Source: PVC group bacterium
Lineage (GTDB): Bacteria; Auribacterota; Erginobacteria; Erginobacterales; PUNC01
Reading direction: 5' to 3'
DNA length: 46,722 nucleotides
Assembly: GCA_003551625.1 (NCBI GenBank)
Contig: PUNC01000106.1
Location: 1-46,722 of the forward strand
Both the position numbers and the translations under genes were made by a program. Below the pieces are notes generated by a model. The model worked only from the letters and a program-made list of their open reading frames with translations, was not told the origin of the DNA and did no database searches. Shown here piece by piece: positions 1-7,077 of this stretch (position 1 is the first letter of the stretch; each line of letters starts with the position of its first letter).

Positions 1-1092
1 GGGCATAATACTCAAAAAGTGTTGGTCGTGATATATGTAACAAACTAAACTTGAATAGCTTATATTGAAAATTACCCTCTTTTGTTGAACCGGTTCAATA
101 AAGGCTATAAAAATGATTAACAAAAAAAATGTCCTCTATGCGCGTCAGCTCAAGTTCAACTATACGGAACAACGACAACCGGAAGAAGGCGTTTTAGATG
201 TATCAAGTGCCGTCAAACGTATGTTTGGAGAAACCCCCTAAACAAAACTCTTCGAGAAAAGCGCTGGTTTGAACTCTGGATTAGCGAAGGGTATTCGGTA
301 AGACAGCTCAGTAAGATCTCGGGCCACAACAAATCCAAGATTGCACGCATAAAAGACCATTGGCTGCATAAGCTCCCTGAAGAAGAGGTCGATTACACTC
401 AGTACAGATACCTGATTTTCGACGGCACTTATTTTCATAAAAAAGACTGCTTCATCATCTTGATGGATGCGGTGTCGCAAAAAATTGTAATGAGCGCTTC
501 AATCGACGAGGAGAGCCACCGGACAACTTACCCCAGGTTTAAAAGCCTTAAAGAACGTGGCCTGATGCCCCTATTTGTAACGATGGACGGCCATCGACAC
601 GTTATGCGAGCCGTCAAAGAGATCTGGCCGCAGACCAAGATTCAGCGATGCCTATTTCACATTAAACGTGAAGGTATGCGCTGGCTTCGAACTTATCCAA
701 AGACCGTGGCCGGACAAGAGCTACGAGGCTTACTTGCCCAAGTATGTTCGATTAGTTCTATCAAAGAGCGAGACGTCTTTATTAACAGCTACAACGGATG
801 GAAGCTCAAGCATCGTCGCTTCGTCAGATCACTACCGGGAACTGACGTTGCATTCAAAGACCTCAAGAAGACGATGGCCCTGATCGATCATGCTTTACCC
901 GACATGTTTCACTATCTCAATGAGTCAAATGTGCCAGCTACTACCAACACCCTTGAAGGCTACTTCTCCAGGCTAAAAGGCCACTATCGAAAACATCGCG
1001 GCTTGTCCAGCAAACATAAAAAAGCTTACTTATCTTGGTATTGTTATTTAAAAAATCATCCCTAAAACCAACACTTTTTGAGCATTATGCCC
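1..1092 (+). mobile_element. Complete IS256/IS1249-like insertion sequence
   Basis: The first 26 bases (1-26) and the last 26 (1067-1092) are inverted repeats with a single mismatch, so the element is intact end to end. It encloses one transposase reading frame and is visibly more AT-rich than the rest of the window. The left flank lies outside the window, so a target duplication cannot be checked. The right flank (1093 onward, GCAATGACAGGAGGGG) resembles the GTCATTGCGAG-type dispersed repeat seen at 6251-6292, which suggests that the IS landed in such a repeat. Confidence 0.88.
113..1065 (+). CDS. Mutator-type DDE transposase (IS256/IS1249-like), start frame-shifted at an A8 run
   Basis: This is the transposase of the flanking inverted repeats. 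The main frame is open from 121 to a TAA at 1063-1065 and encodes an N-terminal zinc ribbon (CPLC, then CIKC about 20 residues later), a helix-turn-helix-like segment (VRQLSKISGHNKSKIARI) and a MULE/IS256-type catalytic core. The likely catalytic acidic residues are Asp in IFDGTYF, Asp in TMDGHRH and Glu in TNTLEGYF. No good start codon exists in this frame upstream of the zinc ribbon. An ATG at 113 lies in the +1-shifted frame and joins the main frame only if the ribosome or polymerase slips back by one base on the A8 run at 122-129, giving M-I-N-K-K-K-C-P-L-C and about 317 residues. Without slippage, initiation at 460 would give a 201-residue protein lacking the zinc ribbon and the first Asp. 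Programmed slippage, a decayed copy and a homopolymer sequencing error all remain possible. Confidence 0.75.
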
Positions 1093-1135
1093 GCAATGAC
1101 AGGAGGGGATCTCACCTCCTCGCAATTACAGTTTT
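1093..1135. repeat. Fragment of the dispersed GTCATTGCGAG-type repeat
   Basis: CGCAATGACAG, then a GATCT core, then CTCCTCGCAAT matches in order the segment at 6252-6290. It abuts the right end of the insertion sequence. It is non-coding as far as I can see. Confidence 0.45.
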
Positions 1136-1198
1136 TTGCTCCGGATTGAACCGGCGGGGTATCCCCGCCCAGCCCGGCAGACCGCCGGGAAAGGAGGA

Positions 1199-1531
1199 AT
1201 GATGGAAGAGCCGAAAGGGCTGATCAAGTCGATCTTTGATTTTTCGTTCAGTGAGTTCGTGACTCCGAAGGTGATCAAATTCCTTCTCGGCCTGTTTATG
1301 GTCCTGAATGGAATCTGGGTCATTGTAATGATCGTGGGAGCATTTGCCGGGGGAGCCGGAACCGGCATCCTGGTTCTGATCCTCTCGCCGGCGATCTACC
1401 TGCTGATAATGCTCTTGACCCGCGTCTACCTGGAACTGGTCCTGGTCGCCTTCAAGATCGTCGAGCACCTGGGCGTGATCCGGAAGAATCTCGGCGGCGA
1501 AAAAGCGCCCGCTCCCGCCCCCCAGGAGTAA
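1199..1531 (+). CDS. DUF4282 family small membrane protein
   Basis: A 110-residue protein with two hydrophobic segments (about residues 25-50 and 55-80) and a short Pro/Ala-rich tail. The opening IFDFSFSEFVTPKVIKFL and the later LTRVYLELVLVAFKIVEHL match the DUF4282 pattern: an FDFSF-type start, two membrane helices and an amphipathic R-x-E-L-x-I stretch. The function of the family is unknown. The start at 1199 is chosen because AAAGGAGG at 1190-1197 lies immediately upstream; a longer reading from 1136 has no ribosome-binding site. The gene stands alone between the IS and the sugar transporter and is followed by a GC-rich hairpin. Confidence 0.75.
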   Translation: MMEEPKGLIKSIFDFSFSEFVTPKVIKFLLGLFMVLNGIWVIVMIVGAFAGGAGTGILVLILSPAIYLLIMLLTRVYLELVLVAFKIVEHLGVIRKNLGGEKAPAPAPQE

Positions 1532-1555
1532 GCGGCGGTTGGGACGGATTCCGTT

Positions 1556-1598
1556 GCCCGCCTTCTCCGCCGGTCGCGGGGAAGGCGGGCCGCGTTTT
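1556..1598 (+). terminator. Rho-independent terminator candidate
   Basis: GCCCGCCTTC at 1556-1565 pairs with GAAGGCGGGC at 1581-1590 across a 15-base loop, followed by CGCGTTTT. It sits 25 bases past the DUF4282 gene and before the ABC permease. Confidence 0.6.
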
Positions 1599-1680
1599 CC
1601 CGGCCCGGCGACGCTGCTGGACAAGCGCCGCCGGCTGATGGTAATATCCGGTTCACGGTATCGTTTGAGGTGAACGTTTC

Positions 1681-2595
1681 TTGAAAAAGAACCTGTTGAC
1701 AGCCTCCACCCCGTATCTCTTCCTGCTGCCGGCGGCGGCGGTGATCCTGGTCTTCCAGCTCCTGCCGATGGCTTACGCCCTCTACCTGAGCTTCTTCCGC
1801 TGGGACCTGATCAACATCGCCGGCCCCCAGTTTATGGGCCTGGGCAACTACCTCAATCTCTTCCGGGACGCCGACTTCCTGCTCTCGCTGCTCAATACGG
1901 CCCTCTTTTCGGCCGGTTCGATCGTGATCGGGTTGGGGCTTTCCCTGCTGGTCGCCGTGCTTCTCAGCCGCGGCCTCCGGGGGCTGGGGGTCTTCCGAAC
2001 CGCTTATTTCATACCCTACGTGGCCTCGATGGCGGCGGTGGCCATCGTCTGGAAGTGGATCTTTCATCCCGCCGGGCTGCTCAATATCTCCTTCCAGCCC
2101 GCCTTCGACCTGGCCTCGGCCCACCTTCCGGTCGAACTTGGCCCGATCCAGTGGCTCCGGAGCTCGGTCTGGGCGAGGGTGGCGGTGGTGATCTTCATCG
2201 TCTGGAAGACGATGGGCTTCAACATCCTGATCTTCCTCACCCGACTGCTCGACATCGACCAGAGCTATTACGAGGCGGCCGAGATCGACGGGGCGGGCGC
2301 CTGGGCCAAATTCCGCTTCGTCACCTGGCCGCTGCTGATGCCGACCACGGTCTTCCTGCTGACCGTCTCCATCATCTTCTCCTTCCAGATGTTCGTGCCG
2401 GTCTATATCCTGACCCCGGACGGAGGGCCGTTGAACGCGACCACCACCACCGTCTTTTACCTTTACCAGAGCGCCTTTAACAATTTCCTCTTCGGCTACG
2501 CCAGTTCGATGGCTTACGTGCTCTTTCTGATCATCCTCGGGATCACTTTGATCCAGAGACGGATCCTGGCCAAACAGGTGGCCTACGAAGACTGA
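1681..2595 (+). CDS. Carbohydrate ABC transporter permease, MalF/UgpA type
   Basis: This is an inner-membrane subunit of a binding-protein-dependent sugar or glycerol-phosphate importer. The 304-residue length is usual for the family. About six hydrophobic helices are visible, starting at residues 10-35. The cytoplasmic EAA loop that contacts the ATPase is at about residues 198-220 (EAAEIDGAGAWAKFRFVTWP). The start is TTG with GAGGTGA at 1667-1673. The stop overlaps the next permease start by one base (TGATG), so the two are translationally coupled. No ATPase gene is nearby; importers of this type often share one encoded elsewhere. The substrate cannot be read from the sequence. Confidence 0.9.
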   Translation: MKKNLLTASTPYLFLLPAAAVILVFQLLPMAYALYLSFFRWDLINIAGPQFMGLGNYLNLFRDADFLLSLLNTALFSAGSIVIGLGLSLLVAVLLSRGLRGLGVFRTAYFIPYVASMAAVAIVWKWIFHPAGLLNISFQPAFDLASAHLPVELGPIQWLRSSVWARVAVVIFIVWKTMGFNILIFLTRLLDIDQSYYEAAEIDGAGAWAKFRFVTWPLLMPTTVFLLTVSIIFSFQMFVPVYILTPDGGPLNATTTTVFYLYQSAFNNFLFGYASSMAYVLFLIILGITLIQRRILAKQVAYED

Positions 2596-3887
2596 TGAAG
2601 TTCAACCCGGCAAAAATCGTAATCTACCTTCTCCTGGCCGCGGGAGCGGTGGCGATGATCTTTCCTTTCGTCTGGATGCTCTCCACCTCCCTGAAGTCGC
2701 CCCTGGAGGTGCTCTCCTTCCAGTTTCAGATCATTCCGGAGCTGAAGAAATATGCCACGGTCGACGACCGGGTGGAGCAGGTCGATTTTCAGCTTCCGGT
2801 CAGGCTGTTGGATATGGCGGCGGATTTCGAGGGAGAACTCTCCACCCGGATCCTGGAAAGTGATCGCCTGGAGGGGGTCTTCGGAATCGAGTTTACGCAG
2901 GCCTTTCAGGAATTGCGGGTTGAGATCCGGAGAATATTCCGGAGGGAGCCGTACCCCGCCGGCTACCGGGATGACCTTCAGGCCGCCATCGAATCGACGC
3001 TGGGCCGGCTCCCCGCGCTGGCCGGGGAACACCTTCCCCCGGTTGTGGCGGGGGAACTGGGCGGAAGAGTCGAGGAATTCCAGGCCCGGGTGAAAGAGAT
3101 CCTGCCGGATTACGAAGTCGACGAGATTAACGACGAGTTCCCGGTCATATTCCTGGCCGGGCCGCAGCGGGGAGAGACGATCAGAATCAGTCCGGAGGAG
3201 TTAAGGTTCCGACGTTTTCTCTGGGACAACTACCTTAAAGCCTGGCGATCAGCCCCCTTCGCCCGATACTTCCTCAACAGTATCATTATGTCGGTGGCCA
3301 CCACCGCGGGAACCATCATCACCTCGATCCTGGCCGCTTACGCCTTCGCCCGGATGAAATTCCGCTACAAGGAGCTGATCTTCCTGGTCCTGCTGGCGAC
3401 TATGATGGTCCCCAAGCAGGTGATCCTGATCCCCAACTACGTGCTCCTGTCCCGGCTGGACTGGATCAACACCTTCTACGCCCTGATCGTCCCCTTCCTG
3501 GCGGCGGTCTTCGGCATCTACTTTATGCGCCAGCATTTCGAGACGCTTCCCCAGGACCTCTTCGACGCCGCCAGTATCGACGGCTGCGGAAGGCTGGGGA
3601 CATTGCGGCACGTCGTCGTCCCGCTGTCGAAACCGGTGATCATCACCGTGGGGCTGTTCACCTTCATCGCCACCTGGGACGCTCTGCTCTGGCCGCTGGT
3701 GATGACCAACACCCCGGATATGCGGCCGCTCCAGGTCGGTCTGGCGGTCTTCTCCCAGGAGGCGGGGACGGAATGGGAACTGCTGATGGCGGCCTCCACC
3801 TTCTCCCTGCTTCCACTGCTGGTCATATTCTTCATCGCCCAGAAACATTTCATCCAGGGAATCGCCCGCTCGGGAATGAAGACATAG
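2595..3887 (+). CDS. Carbohydrate ABC transporter permease, MalG/UgpE type, with large extra-loop domain
   Basis: Second permease of the importer. TM1 is at about residues 8-30. Canonical MalG sequence resumes at about residue 210 (NYLKAWRSAPFARYFLNS), with the EAA loop at about 323-345 (DAASIDGCGRLGTLRHVVVP). At 430 residues it is about 150 longer than usual MalG-type permeases (270-300). The excess lies between TM1 and TM2, at about residues 50-205, on the expected extracytoplasmic face. It is hydrophilic, rich in Glu and Arg and mostly helical-looking. The reading frame is continuous and of similar base composition on both sides, so it is an inserted domain rather than a frameshift artefact. 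It could contact the binding protein or the envelope; that is inference. Confidence 0.88.
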   Translation: MKFNPAKIVIYLLLAAGAVAMIFPFVWMLSTSLKSPLEVLSFQFQIIPELKKYATVDDRVEQVDFQLPVRLLDMAADFEGELSTRILESDRLEGVFGIEFTQAFQELRVEIRRIFRREPYPAGYRDDLQAAIESTLGRLPALAGEHLPPVVAGELGGRVEEFQARVKEILPDYEVDEINDEFPVIFLAGPQRGETIRISPEELRFRRFLWDNYLKAWRSAPFARYFLNSIIMSVATTAGTIITSILAAYAFARMKFRYKELIFLVLLATMMVPKQVILIPNYVLLSRLDWINTFYALIVPFLAAVFGIYFMRQHFETLPQDLFDAASIDGCGRLGTLRHVVVPLSKPVIITVGLFTFIATWDALLWPLVMTNTPDMRPLQVGLAVFSQEAGTEWELLMAASTFSLLPLLVIFFIAQKHFIQGIARSGMKT

Positions 3888-3888
3888 C

Positions 3889-3916
3889 CCGGATTTATGA
3901 ATAATCCGGACGGTTT
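3889..3916 (+). terminator. CCGGATT palindrome, possible terminator
   Basis: CCGGATT at 3889-3895 and AATCCGG at 3903-3909 form a perfect 7-bp stem with a 7-base loop, followed by ACGGTTTT. It lies two bases past the permease stop. Similar palindromes occur at other gene ends in this window, so it may be a dispersed repeat acting as an attenuator between the permease and binding-protein genes. Confidence 0.45.
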
Positions 3917-3994
3917 TGTATCGGCAGGTAACGTGGTATGTTTAATTAGAGCCGAGGGGGACCGAACCGGCTCGTCTGAAAACAGGTTAGCATT

Positions 3995-5284
3995 ATGTCC
4001 GCAATGAAAATAATCGGAACGATGTCACTGGCGGCCCTGCTGGCGCTCTTTTTCGTCGGGGGCTGTTCGCCGGGCCGCGATCCCGGCGTCTCCGAAGACG
4101 GGGTGGTCACGGTCAGGTTCTGGCACGCGATGGGGGGGCCGTTGGGCGCGGTTATGATGGGGCTGATTGACGAGTTCAACGAAGCCCACCCCGAAATCCA
4201 TATCCGCGCCGAGAGTATGGGAACCTACGAGGCCCTGCGGCAGCGGCTGCTGGCCTCCTGGATCGCGGGCAACCAGCCGGAGATGGCCCAGGCCTACGAA
4301 GGCTGGATCGCCACCCTGATCGGGGGCGAGGCCGTGGTGGATCTGGCCGAACTCGATCCCGGTTTCGCCGAGGAGCTGGAAGACTTCTTCCCGGTCTTCA
4401 TCGAGAACAGCTACTACGACGGTCGGTTGAAGTCGCTGCCCTTCAACAAGTCCGTCCCCGTCATCTACTACAACCGGGATATGTTCCGCCGGGCCGGTCT
4501 CGACCCCGAGCGCCCGCCCCGGACCTGGGACGAGTTCCTGGAGACCTCCCGGATTCTCACCCGGGATTTCGACGGGAGCGGCCGGCCGGACCAATGGGGT
4601 CACAAGTTTTCCGACCACGCGACTTACTTCAACTGTCTGCTGGTCCAGAACGGGGGCGAGATCTTCGACCACGAACGAAATATGGTCGTCTTCGATTCCC
4701 CCGAGGGGGAGGAAGCTCTGGGTTACCTGGTGGACCTGGTCAGAAAGCATCGGGTCGCCGACTTCTACCTGGGCGGTTACGACCATCAGGTGGACTTCGC
4801 CGCCGGGCGGGTGGGGATGATCGTGGCCTCCTCCGTCTCCCGGACCTTTATGATCCACCAGATCGGTTTCGACTGGGGAATGGCCCCGCTGCTGGAGAAC
4901 AAACAGCCCGGCAACCTGGTCTACGGGACCAACACCGTGATCCTCTCCCGCGCCTCTCCGGCCCAGAAACAAGCCGCCTGGGAGTTCATCAAGTGGTTCA
5001 CCTCCCCGGAGATCACCGCCCGCTGGTCGCTGGCCACCGGCTACGTGCCGGTCAGAGAGTCCGCCCTGGAGCTTGAGATTATGCGGGAAGAGTTCGCGCG
5101 CAACCCCGACTCCCGGGTTCCGATCGATATGCTCGAGCACGCCTTCTTCGAGCCGCGCCAGAGTCTCTGGCTGCTGGCCCGGGAGTTTCTGGGCGACGCG
5201 GTCAAGGAGGCCCTGCTGGGAAGTATGTCCCCCGGGGAAGCTCTGCGGGCCGCCGCCGACAAAAGCAATTTCTGGCTTCGTTGA
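3995..5284 (+). CDS. Extracellular sugar-binding lipoprotein of ABC importer (UgpB/MalE-like, family 1)
   Basis: Solute receptor for the two upstream permeases. The N-terminus is a lipoprotein signal peptide: basic start, hydrophobic core, then VGGC with the lipidated Cys at about residue 27, to be processed by Lgt and LspA. The mature 400 residues have the family 1 layout: VTVRFWHAMGG strand, DEFNEAHPEIHI, WIAGNQPEMAQAY, the LPFNKSVPVIYYNRDMF segment, and AWEFIKWFTSPEITARWSLATGYVPV near the C-terminus. ATG 3995 was chosen; ATG 4004 is an equally usable start and does not change the signal peptide. Placing the receptor after the permeases is less common than placing it first. Confidence 0.9.
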   Translation: MSAMKIIGTMSLAALLALFFVGGCSPGRDPGVSEDGVVTVRFWHAMGGPLGAVMMGLIDEFNEAHPEIHIRAESMGTYEALRQRLLASWIAGNQPEMAQAYEGWIATLIGGEAVVDLAELDPGFAEELEDFFPVFIENSYYDGRLKSLPFNKSVPVIYYNRDMFRRAGLDPERPPRTWDEFLETSRILTRDFDGSGRPDQWGHKFSDHATYFNCLLVQNGGEIFDHERNMVVFDSPEGEEALGYLVDLVRKHRVADFYLGGYDHQVDFAAGRVGMIVASSVSRTFMIHQIGFDWGMAPLLENKQPGNLVYGTNTVILSRASPAQKQAAWEFIKWFTSPEITARWSLATGYVPVRESALELEIMREEFARNPDSRVPIDMLEHAFFEPRQSLWLLAREFLGDAVKEALLGSMSPGEALRAAADKSNFWLR

Positions 5285-6063
5285 GACCGCCGGACGGCAG
5301 GACGGCAAGACGGCCGGCCCGGGCCAAACCCGCCGGAGTCAAACGCCGGGTCCTTCTCGGCGTGGTCCGGAAGATCGCGGATCTCGAGCGTTTCCGGAAG
5401 GAGCGCTGGTACCGGATCCCGGTCTCTTCCCGCGTCTCTCCCCGCCGCTGCCGTTACCTGGCGGTCTATCCCATCCGAAGCTGCGGTCCCGGCGGGGGCA
5501 AGATCGAGTATTACGCCCCGATAGAATCCGTCGTCCGGCGGCGTCGGGACCGGATCCTGCCCGGGGAGAAATCACATCCCCGGGCGCGGGAAGTTTACTG
5601 GAAGCTCCTTCTCGGCCGCCCGCGCCGCTTGAGGGTCCCGGTGGCCAACCTCTGCCGCCGCCGGCTGACCTTCGCCTATACCACATTAGAAAACCTGCGC
5701 GCCGCCCGGGAGTTGGGGGAACTGTTCTCGGTTCCTCCGCTCGAGGTGATCCTGGCGGACATCCTTGTCCGCCTGGGGGTGGAATCCGTCCCGCAATACG
5801 CGGTCACGGACCGCTGCCGGATCCGTTACCGTCTGGATTTCGCGGTTTTTCGGGCCGGGGAGAAGATCGATCTGGAATGCGATCACAGCCGCTGGCACGG
5901 CGTCCGGCGGCGGCGGGAGGCCGACCGCCGCCGCGACCGCTGGCTGAATAACCGGGGCTGGCGGGTAATCAGGTTGACGGAGAGGGAAATCCTGTCCGGG
6001 GAGGCGGGGGAGCTGGTGAAAAGAACACTTCGCCCGCCGGTCTCCCGCCGGACGGTGAAATAA
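5281..6063 (+). CDS. DUF559/Vsr-like endonuclease-fold protein
   Basis: The C-terminal 110 residues match DUF559, a PD-(D/E)XK fold related to very-short-patch repair endonucleases: RYRLDFAVF supplies the Asp, DLECDHSRWH the E-x-x-(D/H) part, and DRWLNNRGWRVIRLTEREI the closing strand. The N-terminal half (WYRIPVSSR, then RRLTFAYTTLENLRAARELGELF) is a conserved-looking region I cannot name. The TTG at 5281 overlaps the stop of the binding-protein gene by four bases, but there is no clear ribosome-binding site and the first 25 residues are low-complexity Arg/Pro/Ala. GTG 5362 (before VRKIADLERFRKERW) is a plausible alternative start. Whether the protein cuts DNA is unknown; no methylase is adjacent. 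Confidence 0.72.
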   Translation: MRPPDGRTARRPARAKPAGVKRRVLLGVVRKIADLERFRKERWYRIPVSSRVSPRRCRYLAVYPIRSCGPGGGKIEYYAPIESVVRRRRDRILPGEKSHPRAREVYWKLLLGRPRRLRVPVANLCRRRLTFAYTTLENLRAARELGELFSVPPLEVILADILVRLGVESVPQYAVTDRCRIRYRLDFAVFRAGEKIDLECDHSRWHGVRRRREADRRRDRWLNNRGWRVIRLTEREILSGEAGELVKRTLRPPVSRRTVK

Positions 6064-6067
6064 GAGT

Positions 6068-6334
6068 GGTTCTCTTCCATTTAGTGTGGGTAGAGATAAT
6101 AAATGTCATTGCGAGGCCGGAGGCCGAAGCAATCTCGCCAGACCCACCTCAATGCAAATATTATACAAACAATTCCTTGATTAATCCGAGAGATTGCGCA
6201 GCCTGTCCCGAGACTGTCAAAGATTGCTTCGCCCCGACAAATATCGGGGCTCGCAATGACAGTCGAGGGATCTGCCAGCTCCTCGCAATGACCAGTAATA
6301 GATGTATTTAACCCACACAATTAGGAAGAGAACC
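6068..6334. mobile_element. MITE-like element with 24-bp terminal inverted repeats
   Basis: The left end 6068-6091 and right end 6311-6334 are inverted repeats identical at 20 of 24 positions, with the outer 11 bases identical. The interior has no credible gene. It carries three copies of a dispersed module beginning GTCATTGCGAG and ending near GAAGCAATCT: one forward at 6105-6136 and two reversed at 6221-6260 and 6265-6292. A nearly identical end sequence occurs at 33736-33760. A clean target duplication is not visible. The length (267 bp) and structure fit a non-autonomous element, but no transposase source is seen here. Confidence 0.6.
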
Positions 6335-6338
6335 AAGA

Positions 6339-6887
6339 ATGAAAGAACAGCTTGAAAAGCGATACGAAGAAACGCTCCCCCTGTGGAAGCATCCGGAACG
6401 GGTGGTGATGGCGGTCTGCCGTAAACCGGGCGGCGGAGCCAATGTGATCACCCTGGCCTGGAAGATGAGAACCTCCTTCCGCCCCCCGATGGTGGCGATC
6501 TCGGTGGGGCTGACCCGCTACAGCCACGAACTGATCGAAAGCGAGCGGGAATTCGTCCTGGCCGTTCCGGGGAAGGGGATGGCGGAGGCGGCGCTCTTCT
6601 GCGGAACGCGGACCGGGCGGGGCATCGACAAGTTCGCCGGCGCCGGACTCACCCCCCTGCCGGCCCGGGTGGTGAAAGCCCCGCTGATCGCCGAGGCCGC
6701 GGTCAATCTCGAGTTCCGGGTGAGCGGCAGCCTGCTGACGGGCGATCACACCGTCTTTGCCGCCGAGGTCGTCAATTCCTGGGTCTCCGCCCGTCCCGAA
6801 CCGGTCCTGCTCTCCATTTCGGATGACCCCCGGTTCGCGGCGCTGGCCCGGGGAAAGAGCCATCTGCTGGGAACGATCCACCCTTAG
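6339..6887 (+). CDS. Flavin reductase-like protein (flavoredoxin family)
   Basis: A 182-residue FMN-binding split-barrel protein. The order PERVVMAVCRK, NVITLAWKMRTSFRPPMVAISVG and RYSHELIESEREFVLAVP is typical of flavoredoxins and flavin reductases that bind FMN and pass electrons from NAD(P)H or partner proteins. It is likely a soluble cytoplasmic enzyme with unknown partner. ATG 6339 is preceded by AGGAAGAG at 6323-6330, which lies inside the right inverted repeat of the MITE-like element, so the element supplies the ribosome-binding site. The gene is monocistronic as far as can be seen; 190 bases without a gene follow it. Confidence 0.85.
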   Translation: MKEQLEKRYEETLPLWKHPERVVMAVCRKPGGGANVITLAWKMRTSFRPPMVAISVGLTRYSHELIESEREFVLAVPGKGMAEAALFCGTRTGRGIDKFAGAGLTPLPARVVKAPLIAEAAVNLEFRVSGSLLTGDHTVFAAEVVNSWVSARPEPVLLSISDDPRFAALARGKSHLLGTIHP

Positions 6888-7077
6888 CGCCTATGTTCTA
6901 AAGTATATTTATGTTGTCAGGGTGTCGTTCCTTATTCAAAACCCGACTTCCCGGATTCGGGCAGGTGCCTCCTTGACGGGAAGAGCTTAAAGGGGTAACC
7001 TTATCCGTCGGAATTCCGGCTTTTTCAACCGCCGTTTGCGTTTTTATTATCGTCGGCCGACCAAAGGAAAAGCGCTT

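Noticed and set aside
3990-4008. Second end of the insertion sequence, since CATTATGTCCGCAATGA resembles the right IS border
   Set aside because: The likeness is limited to about 16 bases, lacks the AACACTTTTTG part of the inverted repeat and covers the start of a well-supported gene.
4025-5308. A 427-codon open frame on the - strand, opposite the sugar-binding protein
   Set aside because: Shadow of a certain lipoprotein gene; low-complexity Gly/Asp/Val composition.
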